A stretch of 64,000 nucleotides of DNA from Thiomicrorhabdus aquaedulcis. GTDB lineage: Bacteria > Pseudomonadota > Gammaproteobacteria > Thiomicrospirales > Thiomicrospiraceae. Made by a program: the position numbers and the translations under genes. Below the pieces are notes generated by a model, which saw nothing but the letters and a program-made list of their open reading frames with translations, was not told the origin of the DNA and did not search any database. The stretch is from contig NZ_AP018722.1 in assembly GCF_004001325.1 (NCBI RefSeq), positions 1,488,001 to 1,552,000 of the forward strand, in the 5' to 3' direction. Position 1 is the stretch's first letter. Each line of letters opens with the position of its first letter. Below are positions 39,802 through 48,557 of this stretch, in pieces.

Positions 39802-40173
39802 ATGATTTTATACGGAATTTCTAACTGCGATACGGTTCGTAAAGCACGCCATTTTTTAGAGCAAAATAAGGTTGAGTTTACCTTTCACGATTTTCGTAAG
39901 AACGGTTTAACCCCACAAATTGTGCAAAATTGGCTCACGTTTGTCGCCCTCGAACAATTGGTTAATCAGCGCAGCACCAGTTGGAAGACGCTGACGCCCG
40001 AGCAAAAAACCAACCTGTTAATCCACCAAGATTTAAGCCTATTAATAGACATGCCCACGTTAATTAAACGCCCGGTGCTCGAAACATCTAACCAACTGTT
40101 GCTTGGATTTGATGCCATTCGTTATCAAAACCTACTCTGTGCAGACACATCGGCCGCCGCTTTGGCTGGTTAA
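39802..40173 (+). CDS. Spx/ArsC-family (YffB-like) reductase
   Basis: 123-aa thioredoxin-fold protein. The single N-terminal Cys is in YGISNCDTVRKAR (residues 3-15), as in YffB, with the FHDFRKNGL family motif near residue 32. It commonly sits between dapD and dapE, as here. It is probably not a true arsenate reductase; family members reduce glutathione-linked substrates or are of unknown role. Start at 39802 rather than the earlier TTG in the terminator. Confidence 0.88.
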   Translation: MILYGISNCDTVRKARHFLEQNKVEFTFHDFRKNGLTPQIVQNWLTFVALEQLVNQRSTSWKTLTPEQKTNLLIHQDLSLLIDMPTLIKRPVLETSNQLLLGFDAIRYQNLLCADTSAAALAG

Positions 40174-40301
40174 AAAATCGAGCGCCACAGTTAAGGGTAT
40201 TTTTTGGTTAAATCCGGGCTAATTTCCACAAGCCATCTTCTCAAACCGCGCATGAAGGCCTAGAATAGAAGGCCATTTTATTCACCATAACGAAGCCGAC
40301 C

Positions 40302-41441
40302 ATGACCGAAACCATTTCGCTTGCACAACAACTCATTCAAATTGATTCTGTCACCCCAAACGACAAAGGCTGTCAAACACTGATTGCCAATTACCTTGCT
40401 CCGCTGGGCTTTAACATAGAACCCATGCCGTTTGGTGACGTGGCAAATTTATGGGCGCGCAAAGGAACCGCATCGCCGTGTTTGGTGTTTGCCGGCCACA
40501 CCGACGTAGTGCCCACGGGCCCCGAAAACGAATGGACTTACCCACCTTTTTCGGCTCATATTGACGGCGATATGATGTACGGTCGAGGCACCGCTGACAT
40601 GAAAAGCAGCATCGCCTGCTTTATGGCTGCCACCAAACGCTTTGTTGAACACTATCCACAGCACCAAGGCTCCATTGGATTTTTAATCACCAGTGACGAA
40701 GAAGGTCCTGCGGTAAATGGCACGGTTAAAGTCATTGAAACCCTAGAAGCCCGTAACGAAAAGTTTGAATACTGTTTGGTGGGCGAACCGTCCAGCGATC
40801 AAAAACTCTGCGATTCCATTAAAAATGGACGTCGCGGTTCGTTAAGCGGCACGCTCACCATTAAGGGAATTCAGGGACACATCGCTTACCCAGAACTGGC
40901 CGACAATCCTATTCATGCCCTTGCTCCAGCGCTTGAGCAATTGTTGCAAGTTCACTGGGATCACGGCAATGATTACTTTCCCCCGACCTCTTTGCAGGTG
41001 TCTAACATTAACGGCGGCACGGGTGCGACTAACGTAATTCCAGGTAACGTTGTGGTGCAATTTAATTTTAGATTTTCAACCGAGCACACCCCAGAAACCT
41101 TAAAAGAGGGCGTACACGCCATTTTAGACCACCATCGTTTAGACTATAGTCTTGACTGGAACTTGTCTGGACTGCCATTTATTACCCCCTCGCATGGCAA
41201 ACTGATTCAAGCCGTACAACAAGCCTCACACGCTATATTAGGGTACCAACCTACCCTATCAACCGCTGGTGGCACGTCTGATGGACGATTTATTGCACCC
41301 ACCGGTGCGCAAGTGCTTGAGTTAGGCCCACTAAACGCCACCATTCACAAAATTGACGAATGCGTAAGCGTCAGCGATTTAAACAAACTCACTGACGTAT
41401 ACTATCAGGTGTTAATTAACCTACTCGCTAAAGAGAATTAA
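40302..41441 (+). CDS. dapE: Succinyl-diaminopimelate desuccinylase
   Basis: M20 zinc peptidase that frees LL-diaminopimelate for lysine and peptidoglycan. Metal ligands and catalytic residues are visible: [11 protein letters not shown] (His, Asp), [10 protein letters not shown] (bridging Asp), [11 protein letters not shown] (catalytic Glu pair), and the C-terminal His in NATIHKIDE. 379 aa, full length. Followed after 5 bp by a small membrane protein. Confidence 0.96.
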   Translation: MTETISLAQQLIQIDSVTPNDKGCQTLIANYLAPLGFNIEPMPFGDVANLWARKGTASPCLVFAGHTDVVPTGPENEWTYPPFSAHIDGDMMYGRGTADMKSSIACFMAATKRFVEHYPQHQGSIGFLITSDEEGPAVNGTVKVIETLEARNEKFEYCLVGEPSSDQKLCDSIKNGRRGSLSGTLTIKGIQGHIAYPELADNPIHALAPALEQLLQVHWDHGNDYFPPTSLQVSNINGGTGATNVIPGNVVVQFNFRFSTEHTPETLKEGVHAILDHHRLDYSLDWNLSGLPFITPSHGKLIQAVQQASHAILGYQPTLSTAGGTSDGRFIAPTGAQVLELGPLNATIHKIDECVSVSDLNKLTDVYYQVLINLLAKEN

Positions 41442-41446
41442 ACCCT

Positions 41447-41713
41447 ATGATGACTGAAAACGAACTGCCGGTAGCGTTGCAATATGGCTTAATTGGCCTA
41501 CAACTTTTGGCGTTAGCCGTTTTTATTTACGTGATATGGCCATACGTACGCAGTGAAGCCTGGCGTAAAAAATTTATTGAAAACAAAACTGCACGTTCGT
41601 TAATTATTGTGTTCGTGTTAATTTTTATCTTTGTATACGGCTTAGGGGCGTTTTTTGATTATTTTTATCCGCTCGAACGCTTAGACATTCCAGCCAATAA
41701 TTCTCAACCCTAA
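41447..41713 (+). CDS. Small two-helix membrane protein, unknown
   Basis: 88 aa with two hydrophobic helices (about residues 11-31 and 47-68), a basic loop (RSEAWRKKFIENK) between them and an acidic tail. I do not recognise the family. It is 5 bp after dapE and likely co-transcribed. A degenerate foldback repeat begins 5 bp past the stop. Confidence 0.7.
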   Translation: MMTENELPVALQYGLIGLQLLALAVFIYVIWPYVRSEAWRKKFIENKTARSLIIVFVLIFIFVYGLGAFFDYFYPLERLDIPANNSQP

Positions 41714-41717
41714 ATAC

Positions 41718-41843
41718 GAGGCCTTTGCACGAGTAGATTGTCGAAAAAAACAGTAAAAAAATGGTAAAAATTTCACGGTTTTTCGCCTCAATCCGCAAAA
41801 CTTTAGCGCATTTTTATCTCAATCCCAATCGTGCAAGGATCTC
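41718..41843 (+). repeat. Diverged foldback repeat
   Basis: GAGGCCTTTGCACGAGT at the left, ATCGTGCAAGGATCTC at the right: the ends match the 159-bp unit with a few changes, the interior is shortened to 126 bp total. It forms the leader of the next gene. Confidence 0.75.
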
Positions 41844-41892
41844 AATATATTTTTTATTCATTTTTTCCATATTTACCATATTAGGACATTAC

Positions 41893-42372
41893 ATGACCGA
41901 CGCTATTTTAATTAGTCAATCCATTTTAGGCCAAGATTTAACCGCTCAAGACTGTGAATTGTTGTCACTTGCTGTGACTCACCGAAGTCTTGAAAAAGGT
42001 GAAATTTTATTTGACGAAGGCTCAACCGATGAAACCCTGTACATTTTAATCAGCGGTAAACTAGAAGTGCTCAAAATGGTGGGTTCAGACCATTCGATTT
42101 CAATCGACATCTTAAAAGAAGGCAGTATGACCGGTGAGTTAAGTTTTATTGATGGCCACCCACATACTATGCGTTTAATTGCCAAAAAAGACTCTAACGT
42201 GTTGATGCTGCACAAAACAGCCTTTGAGAATTTGGTTGAAAAACACCCCTTAGTGACTTACCACGTTATGCGCTCTATTTTGCGTTATTCTCATATGTTG
42301 CAACGCAAGATGAACGTTAAATATCTTGAAATGCATCGCATGGTGCAAAATCAATACACGGCACAGTATTAA
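41893..42372 (+). CDS. Stand-alone cyclic-nucleotide-binding (cNMP) domain protein
   Basis: 159-aa protein consisting of a Crp-type cNMP-binding beta-roll and a C-terminal helix, with no DNA-binding domain. EKGEILFDEGSTDETLYILISGKLEV-type sequence (residues about 33-58, in pieces) and GSMTGELSFIDGHPH, which aligns with the phosphate-binding cassette but lacks the RxA form seen in true cAMP binders. I set the start at the ATG at 41893, with AGGACA before it; an earlier ATG at 41761 lies in the foldback repeat. Function unknown. Confidence 0.8.
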   Translation: MTDAILISQSILGQDLTAQDCELLSLAVTHRSLEKGEILFDEGSTDETLYILISGKLEVLKMVGSDHSISIDILKEGSMTGELSFIDGHPHTMRLIAKKDSNVLMLHKTAFENLVEKHPLVTYHVMRSILRYSHMLQRKMNVKYLEMHRMVQNQYTAQY

Positions 42373-42382
42373 ACAATATTGA

Positions 42383-42394
42383 CCAGGCCTGGTT
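42383..42394. repeat. Iterated palindrome after the cNMP gene
   Basis: Exact ACCAGGCCTGGT, 10 bp after the stop, between convergent genes. Confidence 0.95.
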
Positions 42395-42464
42395 GCATTT
42401 CAATCAATGATAAGACGTTCATAAAGCCGCTATGAGAGCTTTGCGCATATTGGCTTAACATAAT

Positions 42465-43931
42465 TTAACCAGGCCTGGTGGTTTGCAGTACGCTTTTTAC
42501 ATACAATCCGTACAACGCTAATGCCCCTATCATTACCCACCAAACAGCCTGCCCAGTCACTAAGTTACTTGCAAATATCCACAAAATCGCCACGGGCACA
42601 AACCATTTTAGGTTTAACAAAAACACTGCCGAAAAACGCTTAGGCAGAGCCATTTCTTGTGCGCGGTCTTGATCTTTAAACACCCATGCTACAAACACGG
42701 CCATAAACATTCCACCCAACGGCAGCATAATATTAGTGGTCATAAAATCAAGGCTTTCAAACAACGTTCGCGTGCCCATGAAATGTACGTTTTGCCACAT
42801 ATTAAAAGACAAGACCGTGCCTACGCCCAACAACCAAGTAGCAAAACCCAACCCGCAGGCCGCCTTAATTCTTCCAATACCAAAACGTTGATTAAGCCAA
42901 CTCACCGACGGCTCGAGTAACGAAATGGCCGAGGTTAATGCCGCAAAGACAACCAGAGCAAAAAACAATGTGCCAAAAAACCAACCCCCGCTCATCTGCC
43001 CAAAGGCAATAGGTAAGGTACTAAACAACAACCCAGGTCCCGAACCGGTGGCTAAGCCATTGGCAAAGACAATAGAAAAAATCACTACACCGGCTAACAA
43101 CGCCACCAAAGTATCCACCACCGCCACCCAAAGGCTCGCGCTGGCAATAGAATGCTGCCTTTCAAAATAAGAGCCGTACACCATCATGGTACCTAACCCA
43201 ATGCTTAGCGTAAAAAATGCATGCCCCATGGCAACCAAAACGGCTTGCCAACTGAGTTTTGAAAAATCGGCCGCAAACATAAACTGGACACTTTGCTCAA
43301 ATCCAGTGGTTGTCATTGCGTAACCCAGCAACACCAATAAAATTAACAACAGCGCAGGCATCATAAAATTAAGAGCCACTTCCAACCCTTTACGCACACC
43401 CCGCGCGACAATCCACACCGTTAATACTGTGACCACAGTGTGCCACCACAGTAATTGCAGAGGATTAGCCAATAACACGGTCAAATGTTCGCTGGCCTGT
43501 TGAGCGGACATAGTCTGAAAAACACCCTGCGCGCTATCAAAAAAATACGCCACACCCCAACCGGCAATGACCGTGTAAAACGATAAAATAAGCGCACCGG
43601 CTAAAAGACCATTTACCCCCAGCAAAGACCATAGTCGGCTGGCGCCTTGTCTTTTTGCTAACACCTGCATGGTGTGAACCGGATTACCTTGTCCGGCACG
43701 TCCCAAGGTAATTTCGGACATTAAAATAGGCAAACCCAGTAACAACACACACCCTAAATACACCAACACAAACGCACCGCCACCGTTTTCACCGGTAATA
43801 TACGGAAACTTCCATAAATTACCCAAGCCCACAGCCGATCCCACGGCGGCTAAAATAAAAATCCGCTTGGTAGACCAAGTTTCTCTTAATACCGTGCTCG
43901 AAACCTTATTCGAAAGTTTAAGTGAGGGCAT
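42465..43931 (-). CDS. NSS-family sodium-dependent transporter
   Basis: 488-aa neurotransmitter:sodium symporter with LeuT fold, about 12 membrane segments. The signature GSAVGLGNLWKFPYI is in TM1 (residues about 33-47), followed by the ENGGGAF turn. Probably takes up an amino acid or related compound; substrate not readable. Start at 43931 (MPSLKLSN) with AAGGAAG before it. The last codons and stop (TTRPG-stop) are formed by an iterated palindrome at 42468-42479, so the C-terminus depends on that repeat. Confidence 0.9.
   Translation of the reverse strand: MPSLKLSNKVSSTVLRETWSTKRIFILAAVGSAVGLGNLWKFPYITGENGGGAFVLVYLGCVLLLGLPILMSEITLGRAGQGNPVHTMQVLAKRQGASRLWSLLGVNGLLAGALILSFYTVIAGWGVAYFFDSAQGVFQTMSAQQASEHLTVLLANPLQLLWWHTVVTVLTVWIVARGVRKGLEVALNFMMPALLLILLVLLGYAMTTTGFEQSVQFMFAADFSKLSWQAVLVAMGHAFFTLSIGLGTMMVYGSYFERQHSIASASLWVAVVDTLVALLAGVVIFSIVFANGLATGSGPGLLFSTLPIAFGQMSGGWFFGTLFFALVVFAALTSAISLLEPSVSWLNQRFGIGRIKAACGLGFATWLLGVGTVLSFNMWQNVHFMGTRTLFESLDFMTTNIMLPLGGMFMAVFVAWVFKDQDRAQEMALPKRFSAVFLLNLKWFVPVAILWIFASNLVTGQAVWWVMIGALALYGLYVKSVLQTTRPG
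42468..42479. repeat. Iterated palindrome at the 3' end of the NSS gene
   Basis: Exact ACCAGGCCTGGT. It codes for the last four residues of the transporter. It is 85 bp from the copy at 42383. Confidence 0.95.
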
Positions 43932-43982
43932 GATTCTTCCTTTATAATACAAGTCATTTTTTAAAATTATACACAGAGTCTT

Positions 43983-45005
43983 ATGCACATCCAGGCCAAC
44001 TGCTCACTTCGCCCCTACAACACCTTTAACATTGACGTTAAAACTCGCTACTATGTTGAAATCAACAAGCAAAGCGACATTCTCGTACTGCGCACCGACT
44101 TAAAACTGGCGTCTTTACCATGGCAAATCATGGGAGATGGTAGCAATATTTTATTCACCAAAGACGTCGAAGGCGTTACGGTTCGTTGCAGTTTTAATAA
44201 AACCAAAGTGGTTAAAGAAGACCAAGACAGCATTTGGCTTTCGGTAGGTGCCGGCGTTAAATGGCATGATTTAGTGGCCTACACGGTAAAACAAAATTGG
44301 TGGGGATTAGAAAATCTAGCCTGGATTCCTGGAACCGTAGGTGCCTCAGCCGTGCAAAACATTGGCGCGTACGGTGCCGAAGCGCAAGACACGATTACTC
44401 GCGTACAAACCCTTAATATTTACGACGGGCAACGGGTAGAGTTTAGGCACGCCGAGTGCAACTTTGGCTATCGCACCAGTTTGTTTAAGCAAGAATACAC
44501 CAACAAATTGCTTATTCATCGCGTGACCTTTAGGCTGCGTAAATCACACGCCGGCAAACCCAATTTGGTGTACGAGCCGCTTAAACAGGCTTTACTGCAT
44601 ATTGCTAAAGACGACTTAAAATCTCAAGATATTTTTGAGGCGGTGATTGCTTTGCGACAAGAGCGCCTACCCGACCCTAAAACACAAGGTAATGCGGGAA
44701 GTTTTTTTAAAAACCCCATCATCGAAGCACCATATTTTGACGATTTGATACAAGAACACCCCAATATGCCACATCATAAAATGCTTGATGGGCGATATAA
44801 AATCCCCGCTGCCTGGTTTATTGAACAAGCGCAATGGAAAGGTCAACATCGTGGGCAAGCTGGGGTTTCGGCTAAACATGCATTGGTTTTAATAAATTTA
44901 GGCCACGCCACTGGCAACGAAATTGTCGAACTCGCGCAATTAATTCAAGCCGATGTAAATCAAAAGTTTGGCATTTATTTAAACTTAGAAGTCATTATTC
45001 TATAA
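43983..45005 (+). CDS. murB: UDP-N-acetylenolpyruvoylglucosamine reductase
   Basis: FAD enzyme that reduces UDP-GlcNAc-enolpyruvate to UDP-MurNAc in peptidoglycan synthesis. FAD-binding motif MGDGSNILFT near residue 43, then PGTVGASAVQNIGAYG, and the catalytic Ser in GNAGSFFKNP near 239. 340 aa, type I MurB. Divergent from the NSS transporter with 51 bp between. Confidence 0.96.
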   Translation: MHIQANCSLRPYNTFNIDVKTRYYVEINKQSDILVLRTDLKLASLPWQIMGDGSNILFTKDVEGVTVRCSFNKTKVVKEDQDSIWLSVGAGVKWHDLVAYTVKQNWWGLENLAWIPGTVGASAVQNIGAYGAEAQDTITRVQTLNIYDGQRVEFRHAECNFGYRTSLFKQEYTNKLLIHRVTFRLRKSHAGKPNLVYEPLKQALLHIAKDDLKSQDIFEAVIALRQERLPDPKTQGNAGSFFKNPIIEAPYFDDLIQEHPNMPHHKMLDGRYKIPAAWFIEQAQWKGQHRGQAGVSAKHALVLINLGHATGNEIVELAQLIQADVNQKFGIYLNLEVIIL

Positions 45006-45071
45006 AAGAACGTTGAAACCTGCGCACAGTTAGAGCTCTTTAAAGTTTGGAGCTCAAGTAAACACAGGCTT

Positions 45072-45446
45072 TTAAACCTCGCATTGCACTTTTAACTGCA
45101 AAGCCTCTGCATCGGCTTGTGTTTGGGCAAATTGCGCGCACAATCGCTTAAACACTAATTCATTAATGCCCAATAACGCATTTGGGGAAATTTGATAATG
45201 CATCCATGCGCCCTTACGGTAAGCCGTGACTAAATTTGCCGCCTTTAAATACGCTAAATGACGCGATACTTGACTTTGACCCACCTTCAAAACAGCCACC
45301 AACTCACACACACAAAGCGACTCTTTTTGGCTTAATAAATGCAATAATCGAATGCGTAACGGCTCGCTTAAGGCTTTAAAAAACTGACTGTAATGTTCTA
45401 AATCTTTTTCGTACTCTTGCTGTATATCACGCTCTAAGTCGTCCAT
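45072..45446 (-). CDS. arsR: ArsR/SmtB-family metalloregulator
   Basis: 124-aa winged-helix repressor. The As(III)-binding Cys pair is in SLCVCELV near residue 45, and the recognition helix in GQSQVSRHLAYLKAANLV follows. A repressor that releases operator DNA on arsenite binding. Divergent from the permease cluster, which it most likely controls; the shared 245-bp region contains a foldback-repeat remnant and a strong promoter. Confidence 0.9.
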   Translation of the reverse strand: MDDLERDIQQEYEKDLEHYSQFFKALSEPLRIRLLHLLSQKESLCVCELVAVLKVGQSQVSRHLAYLKAANLVTAYRKGAWMHYQISPNALLGINELVFKRLCAQFAQTQADAEALQLKVQCEV

Positions 45447-45461
45447 AACACTCTCTTAAAA

Positions 45462-45537
45462 ACCTTTGCACAAATGTGGCGAACGATAAAAAGTTTAACC
45501 ATTTTTGGCCGTACAGCCATTCGTACAAAGGCCTCTC
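45462..45537 (+). repeat. Short foldback-repeat remnant at arsR
   Basis: AACCTTTGCACAAATG at the left and CATTCGTACAAAGGCCTC at the right, a 76-bp shortened relative of the 159-bp unit, 15 bp upstream of the arsR start. Confidence 0.6.
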
Positions 45538-45619
45538 TAAATTTAAAAAATACCCAAGTTAAACTCTGCAGGACTTAAAAGCCACAACGCAACAGGTACA
45601 ACCTTTAGGCGTGTTAGCC

Positions 45620-45648
45620 TTGACTAAATCTGCTTATACGGATATCAT
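45620..45648 (+). promoter_or_regulatory. Sigma-70 promoter for the arsenic cluster
   Basis: TTGACT, 17-bp spacer, TATCAT, 44 bp before the permease ATG. A likely site of ArsR repression. Confidence 0.75.
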
Positions 45649-45691
45649 GTTTTTACATTAAGTAAAACAATATTATTTTAGGGTAAAAGCC

Positions 45692-46651
45692 ATGTTTGAA
45701 CAACTCGGAAATTGGTTTGCGTTTGACCTGTTTGGCTTAAGCCCCACCAGCCAACTAGGTCTTGCCGTGCAATTTTTTGTTATGGACTTAACCAAAATAT
45801 TTGTTCTGCTGGTGGTGATCATTTATTTAATGGGGTTGTTACGCGCTTACGTCTCCACCGAGCGGGTGCGCCAAATTGTCATGGGTAAACCCGCTTGGAT
45901 GGCGCGAAGCCTAGCGGTAAGCTTGGGTGCTGTCACACCGTTTTGCTCTTGTTCGTCGGTTCCATTATTTATTGGCTTTGTTGAAGCTCGGATTCCGATA
46001 GGCATTACCTTTGCGTTTTTAATTGCCAGCCCCATGATAAATGAGGTGGCCGTAGTGCTGTTAATTGGAATACTGGGTTGGAAGATTGCCCTGGCTTACG
46101 TGTTAGCAGGCCTGGTCATTGCCTATGTAGGCTCAATTATTATGGAATGGTTTAAACTCGAGCGCTGGGTAGAGTCGTACGTTTGGGACATTAAAGTACG
46201 CCAACAAGCCGAGCAAAAAGCCCTAAGCTCTGGTTTCAGCCAACGCCACCACTTTGCTTTAAACGAGGTTAACGTCATTGTTAAACGCATCGGCCTGTGG
46301 ATTGTCATAGGCATTGGTTTGGGAGCTGCATTTCACGGCTTTGTTCCCGAATCTTGGGTAGCGGGTACGTTAGCCGATGCGTCAAACTGGTGGAGCGTTC
46401 CCGCGGCAGTGCTCATTGGCGTACCGCTGTACTCTAATGCCACTGGAGTGTTTCCTATTATTGAAGCGATGCTTAATAAAGGCGTTCCAGTGGGCACTAG
46501 CTTGGCGTTGATGATGAGCATCGCCGCACTGTCGTTGCCCGAATTACTGATACTGCGAAAAGTTATCCGCTGGCCTGCTTTGGCGGTGTTTGTGGGCGTG
46601 TTAGTCGTATCGTTTACGCTGGTAGGGTATTTATTTAATTACCTGTTTTAG
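45692..46651 (+). CDS. DUF318/ArsP-like permease
   Basis: 319-aa membrane protein with about eight to ten segments in two similar halves. The signature PFCSCSSVPLF, with its Cys cluster, is near residue 88 and its counterpart GVPLYSNATGVFPI near 249. Related ArsP proteins export trivalent organoarsenicals, while others (YraQ type) are of unknown role. Context with arsR, arsJ and a thioredoxin-like protein supports metalloid efflux. Contains a near-copy of the iterated palindrome (46105-46116, AGLV). Confidence 0.85.
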   Translation: MFEQLGNWFAFDLFGLSPTSQLGLAVQFFVMDLTKIFVLLVVIIYLMGLLRAYVSTERVRQIVMGKPAWMARSLAVSLGAVTPFCSCSSVPLFIGFVEARIPIGITFAFLIASPMINEVAVVLLIGILGWKIALAYVLAGLVIAYVGSIIMEWFKLERWVESYVWDIKVRQQAEQKALSSGFSQRHHFALNEVNVIVKRIGLWIVIGIGLGAAFHGFVPESWVAGTLADASNWWSVPAAVLIGVPLYSNATGVFPIIEAMLNKGVPVGTSLALMMSIAALSLPELLILRKVIRWPALAVFVGVLVVSFTLVGYLFNYLF

Positions 46652-46708
46652 TAAACGGACATTAAACAAACGTTAAACAAACATTAAAAAAATCGCCAGC
46701 GCAATTTA

Positions 46709-46720
46709 ACCAGGCCTGGT
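46709..46720. repeat. Iterated palindrome after the permease
   Basis: Exact ACCAGGCCTGGT, 57 bp after the permease stop. Confidence 0.95.
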
Positions 46721-46770
46721 CAAACGTAAAAATCTCAAAAACATTTAATTTTAGACTTAAGGAGTAAGAC

Positions 46771-47340
46771 ATGAAAGGTAATTTAATGGTTCGTATGATG
46801 ACGCTGATGGTGATTGTCGCGGTGGTTTTAGCGCATATAAGCGGGCACACTAATCTGTTCACAATAAATTGGCTATGGCTGGCACTTTTTGCATCCGCGA
46901 TGGGCTTACAAGCCACTTACACTGGATTTTGTCCGTCTAATCTAATAGGCAAACTGTCTAAAACAGGGCAATGCTGTCCTAGCGGAAGTTGTTCAAGCAC
47001 CGATTCAGACTCACAAACAACGCCTAAAAACCCCACGACTTCTTCGGCCTGTTTTGGTGCTGGCCAATCTGAGCCTGCGTGCTGCGGTAACGCACCCTGC
47101 TCGACGTTAATCATTAAAGTGCTTGGCACGGGATGCGCCAATTGCACCAATACAGCCAAACTTATTCAAAGCATCGCCGACGAACTTAATGTGGCAATCA
47201 GCATCGAAAAAATCGAAGACATCGCTCAAATTGCCTCTTATGGCGTGATGAGCACACCCGCCGTAGTGATTAACGATCAGGTAGTTCATTCGGGTGGCGT
47301 GCCGTCCAAGTCTATAATTACTGGCTGGCTTTTGCCCTAA
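46771..47340 (+). CDS. Membrane-anchored thioredoxin-like (redox-active disulfide protein 2) fusion
   Basis: 189 aa. The N-terminal part (about residues 1-70) is a two-helix YgaP-type DUF2892 domain, followed by a Cys/Ser/Thr-rich linker (CCPSGSCSS, CCGNAPC). The C-terminal domain (about 112-189) is a small glutaredoxin-like fold with CxxC in GTGCANCTNT and cis-Pro in STPAVVIND. Probably moves electrons to a metalloid-processing partner. AGGAG precedes the ATG. Commonly next to DUF318 permeases. Confidence 0.85.
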   Translation: MKGNLMVRMMTLMVIVAVVLAHISGHTNLFTINWLWLALFASAMGLQATYTGFCPSNLIGKLSKTGQCCPSGSCSSTDSDSQTTPKNPTTSSACFGAGQSEPACCGNAPCSTLIIKVLGTGCANCTNTAKLIQSIADELNVAISIEKIEDIAQIASYGVMSTPAVVINDQVVHSGGVPSKSIITGWLLP

Positions 47341-47387
47341 AACTCCATAAATAAGTCACACGACTGTCATATTAAAACCCTAAATTA

Positions 47388-47430
47388 CCACCAAAATACA
47401 TACCCAAATACATACCCAAATACACACCCA
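47388..47430 (+). repeat. Short tandem repeat in the GAPDH leader
   Basis: Three to four imperfect copies of AAATACATACCC (12 bp) immediately upstream of the GAPDH ribosome binding site. Confidence 0.7.
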
Positions 47431-47457
47431 AACAGTTAACTAAAAAAGGAACACAGC

Positions 47458-48474
47458 ATGACCATTAAAGTAGCCATTAACGGCTTTGGCCGCATGGGGC
47501 GTTTAGGATTACGCGTGGCGTTTGACTGGGCTGAGCTCGAATTTGTCCACATTAACGAAACCGCCACCGATGCTTACGGCTCAACACACTTGCTTAACTT
47601 TGATTCGGCACACGGTCGCTGGCACCATGAGGCGGTTGAAGACGCTGATCAAATCATTATTAACGGTCATGCCATCAGTTACTCAACTAACAAAGACATT
47701 GCCGACACAGATTGGGGCGCGTTAGGAGTGGACGTGGTTTTAGAATGCACTGGCAAATTTCGCACCCGCGAAAGCTTGCAACCCTACTTTGACCAAGGGG
47801 TTAAACAAGTCATTGTGGCCGCGCCCATGAAAGAAGGCGTTAAAAACATTGTAATGGGCATCAACGACGCTATTTTTGTAGCCGGTGAAGATTGCATTGT
47901 GACCGCAGCATCGTGCACCACCAATTGCATTGCCCCAGTGATTAAGGTTTTGCACGAAAAAATTGGCATTAAACACGGCATGATTACCACTTTGCACAAC
48001 CGTACCAACACCCAAAAAGTAGTTGATCACGGCCATAAAGATTTACGTCGCGCACGTTCGAGTTTTGAGTCACTGATTCCCACCTCAACCGGTTCGGCTA
48101 CGGCGATTGGTACTATTTTTCCGGAGCTTAACGGCAAACTTAACGGCATTGCGGTGCGTGTACCGTTAATGAACGCCTCGCTCACCGATTTGGTCATGGA
48201 GATGAGCCGCCCTACCAGCGTGGACGAAGTGAATAATTTGTTTAAAGAGGCCTCAGAAACCTATTTGCAAGGCATTTTAGGGTATGAGACTCGCCCGTTG
48301 GTGTCAGTCGATTACGAGGGCGAGTCGTGTTCATCGGTGATTGATGCCCTATCTACTATGGTGGTTAACGACACTCAAGTAAAAGTCTTAGCGTGGTACG
48401 ACAATGAAATTGGCTACATGCTAAGAATGATGGAGCTAACGGTTAAAGTCGGACACGCCAACCAAGCGTTGTAA
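47458..48474 (+). CDS. ArsJ-associated glyceraldehyde-3-phosphate dehydrogenase
   Basis: 338-aa type I GAPDH with NAD-binding INGFGRMGR at the N-terminus and the catalytic Cys in ASCTTNC near residue 158. In ars operons this isoform uses arsenate to form 1-arseno-3-phosphoglycerate, which ArsJ exports, giving arsenate resistance without reduction. The pairing with arsJ directly downstream is the main reason for this call rather than the glycolytic enzyme. AAAGGAAC precedes the ATG. Confidence 0.92.
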   Translation: MTIKVAINGFGRMGRLGLRVAFDWAELEFVHINETATDAYGSTHLLNFDSAHGRWHHEAVEDADQIIINGHAISYSTNKDIADTDWGALGVDVVLECTGKFRTRESLQPYFDQGVKQVIVAAPMKEGVKNIVMGINDAIFVAGEDCIVTAASCTTNCIAPVIKVLHEKIGIKHGMITTLHNRTNTQKVVDHGHKDLRRARSSFESLIPTSTGSATAIGTIFPELNGKLNGIAVRVPLMNASLTDLVMEMSRPTSVDEVNNLFKEASETYLQGILGYETRPLVSVDYEGESCSSVIDALSTMVVNDTQVKVLAWYDNEIGYMLRMMELTVKVGHANQAL

Positions 48475-48500
48475 ACGTTTAATCGTTAACTATTGATCTT

Positions 48501-48524
48501 AAAATGACCAGGCCTGGTCATTTT
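48501..48524. repeat. Iterated palindrome, 24-bp version with T-run
   Basis: Core at 48507-48518, symmetric from AAAATG, and followed by TTTTTTATTTT. As RNA this is a hairpin with a U-tract, i.e. a plausible terminator or processing hairpin between GAPDH and arsJ. Confidence 0.95.
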
Positions 48525-48557
48525 TTATTTTGCGCATTTTTTAAGAGAACTTGTTCA

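Noticed and set aside
39802-40173. True arsenate reductase (ArsC) for the Spx/ArsC-like gene
   Set aside because: It sits between dapD and dapE, matches the YffB subgroup by motif, and is far from the arsenic cluster.
41761-41892. Upstream in-frame extension of the cNMP-domain protein from 41761
   Set aside because: It lies in the foldback repeat and the ATG at 41893 has a proper ribosome binding site and family-like start.
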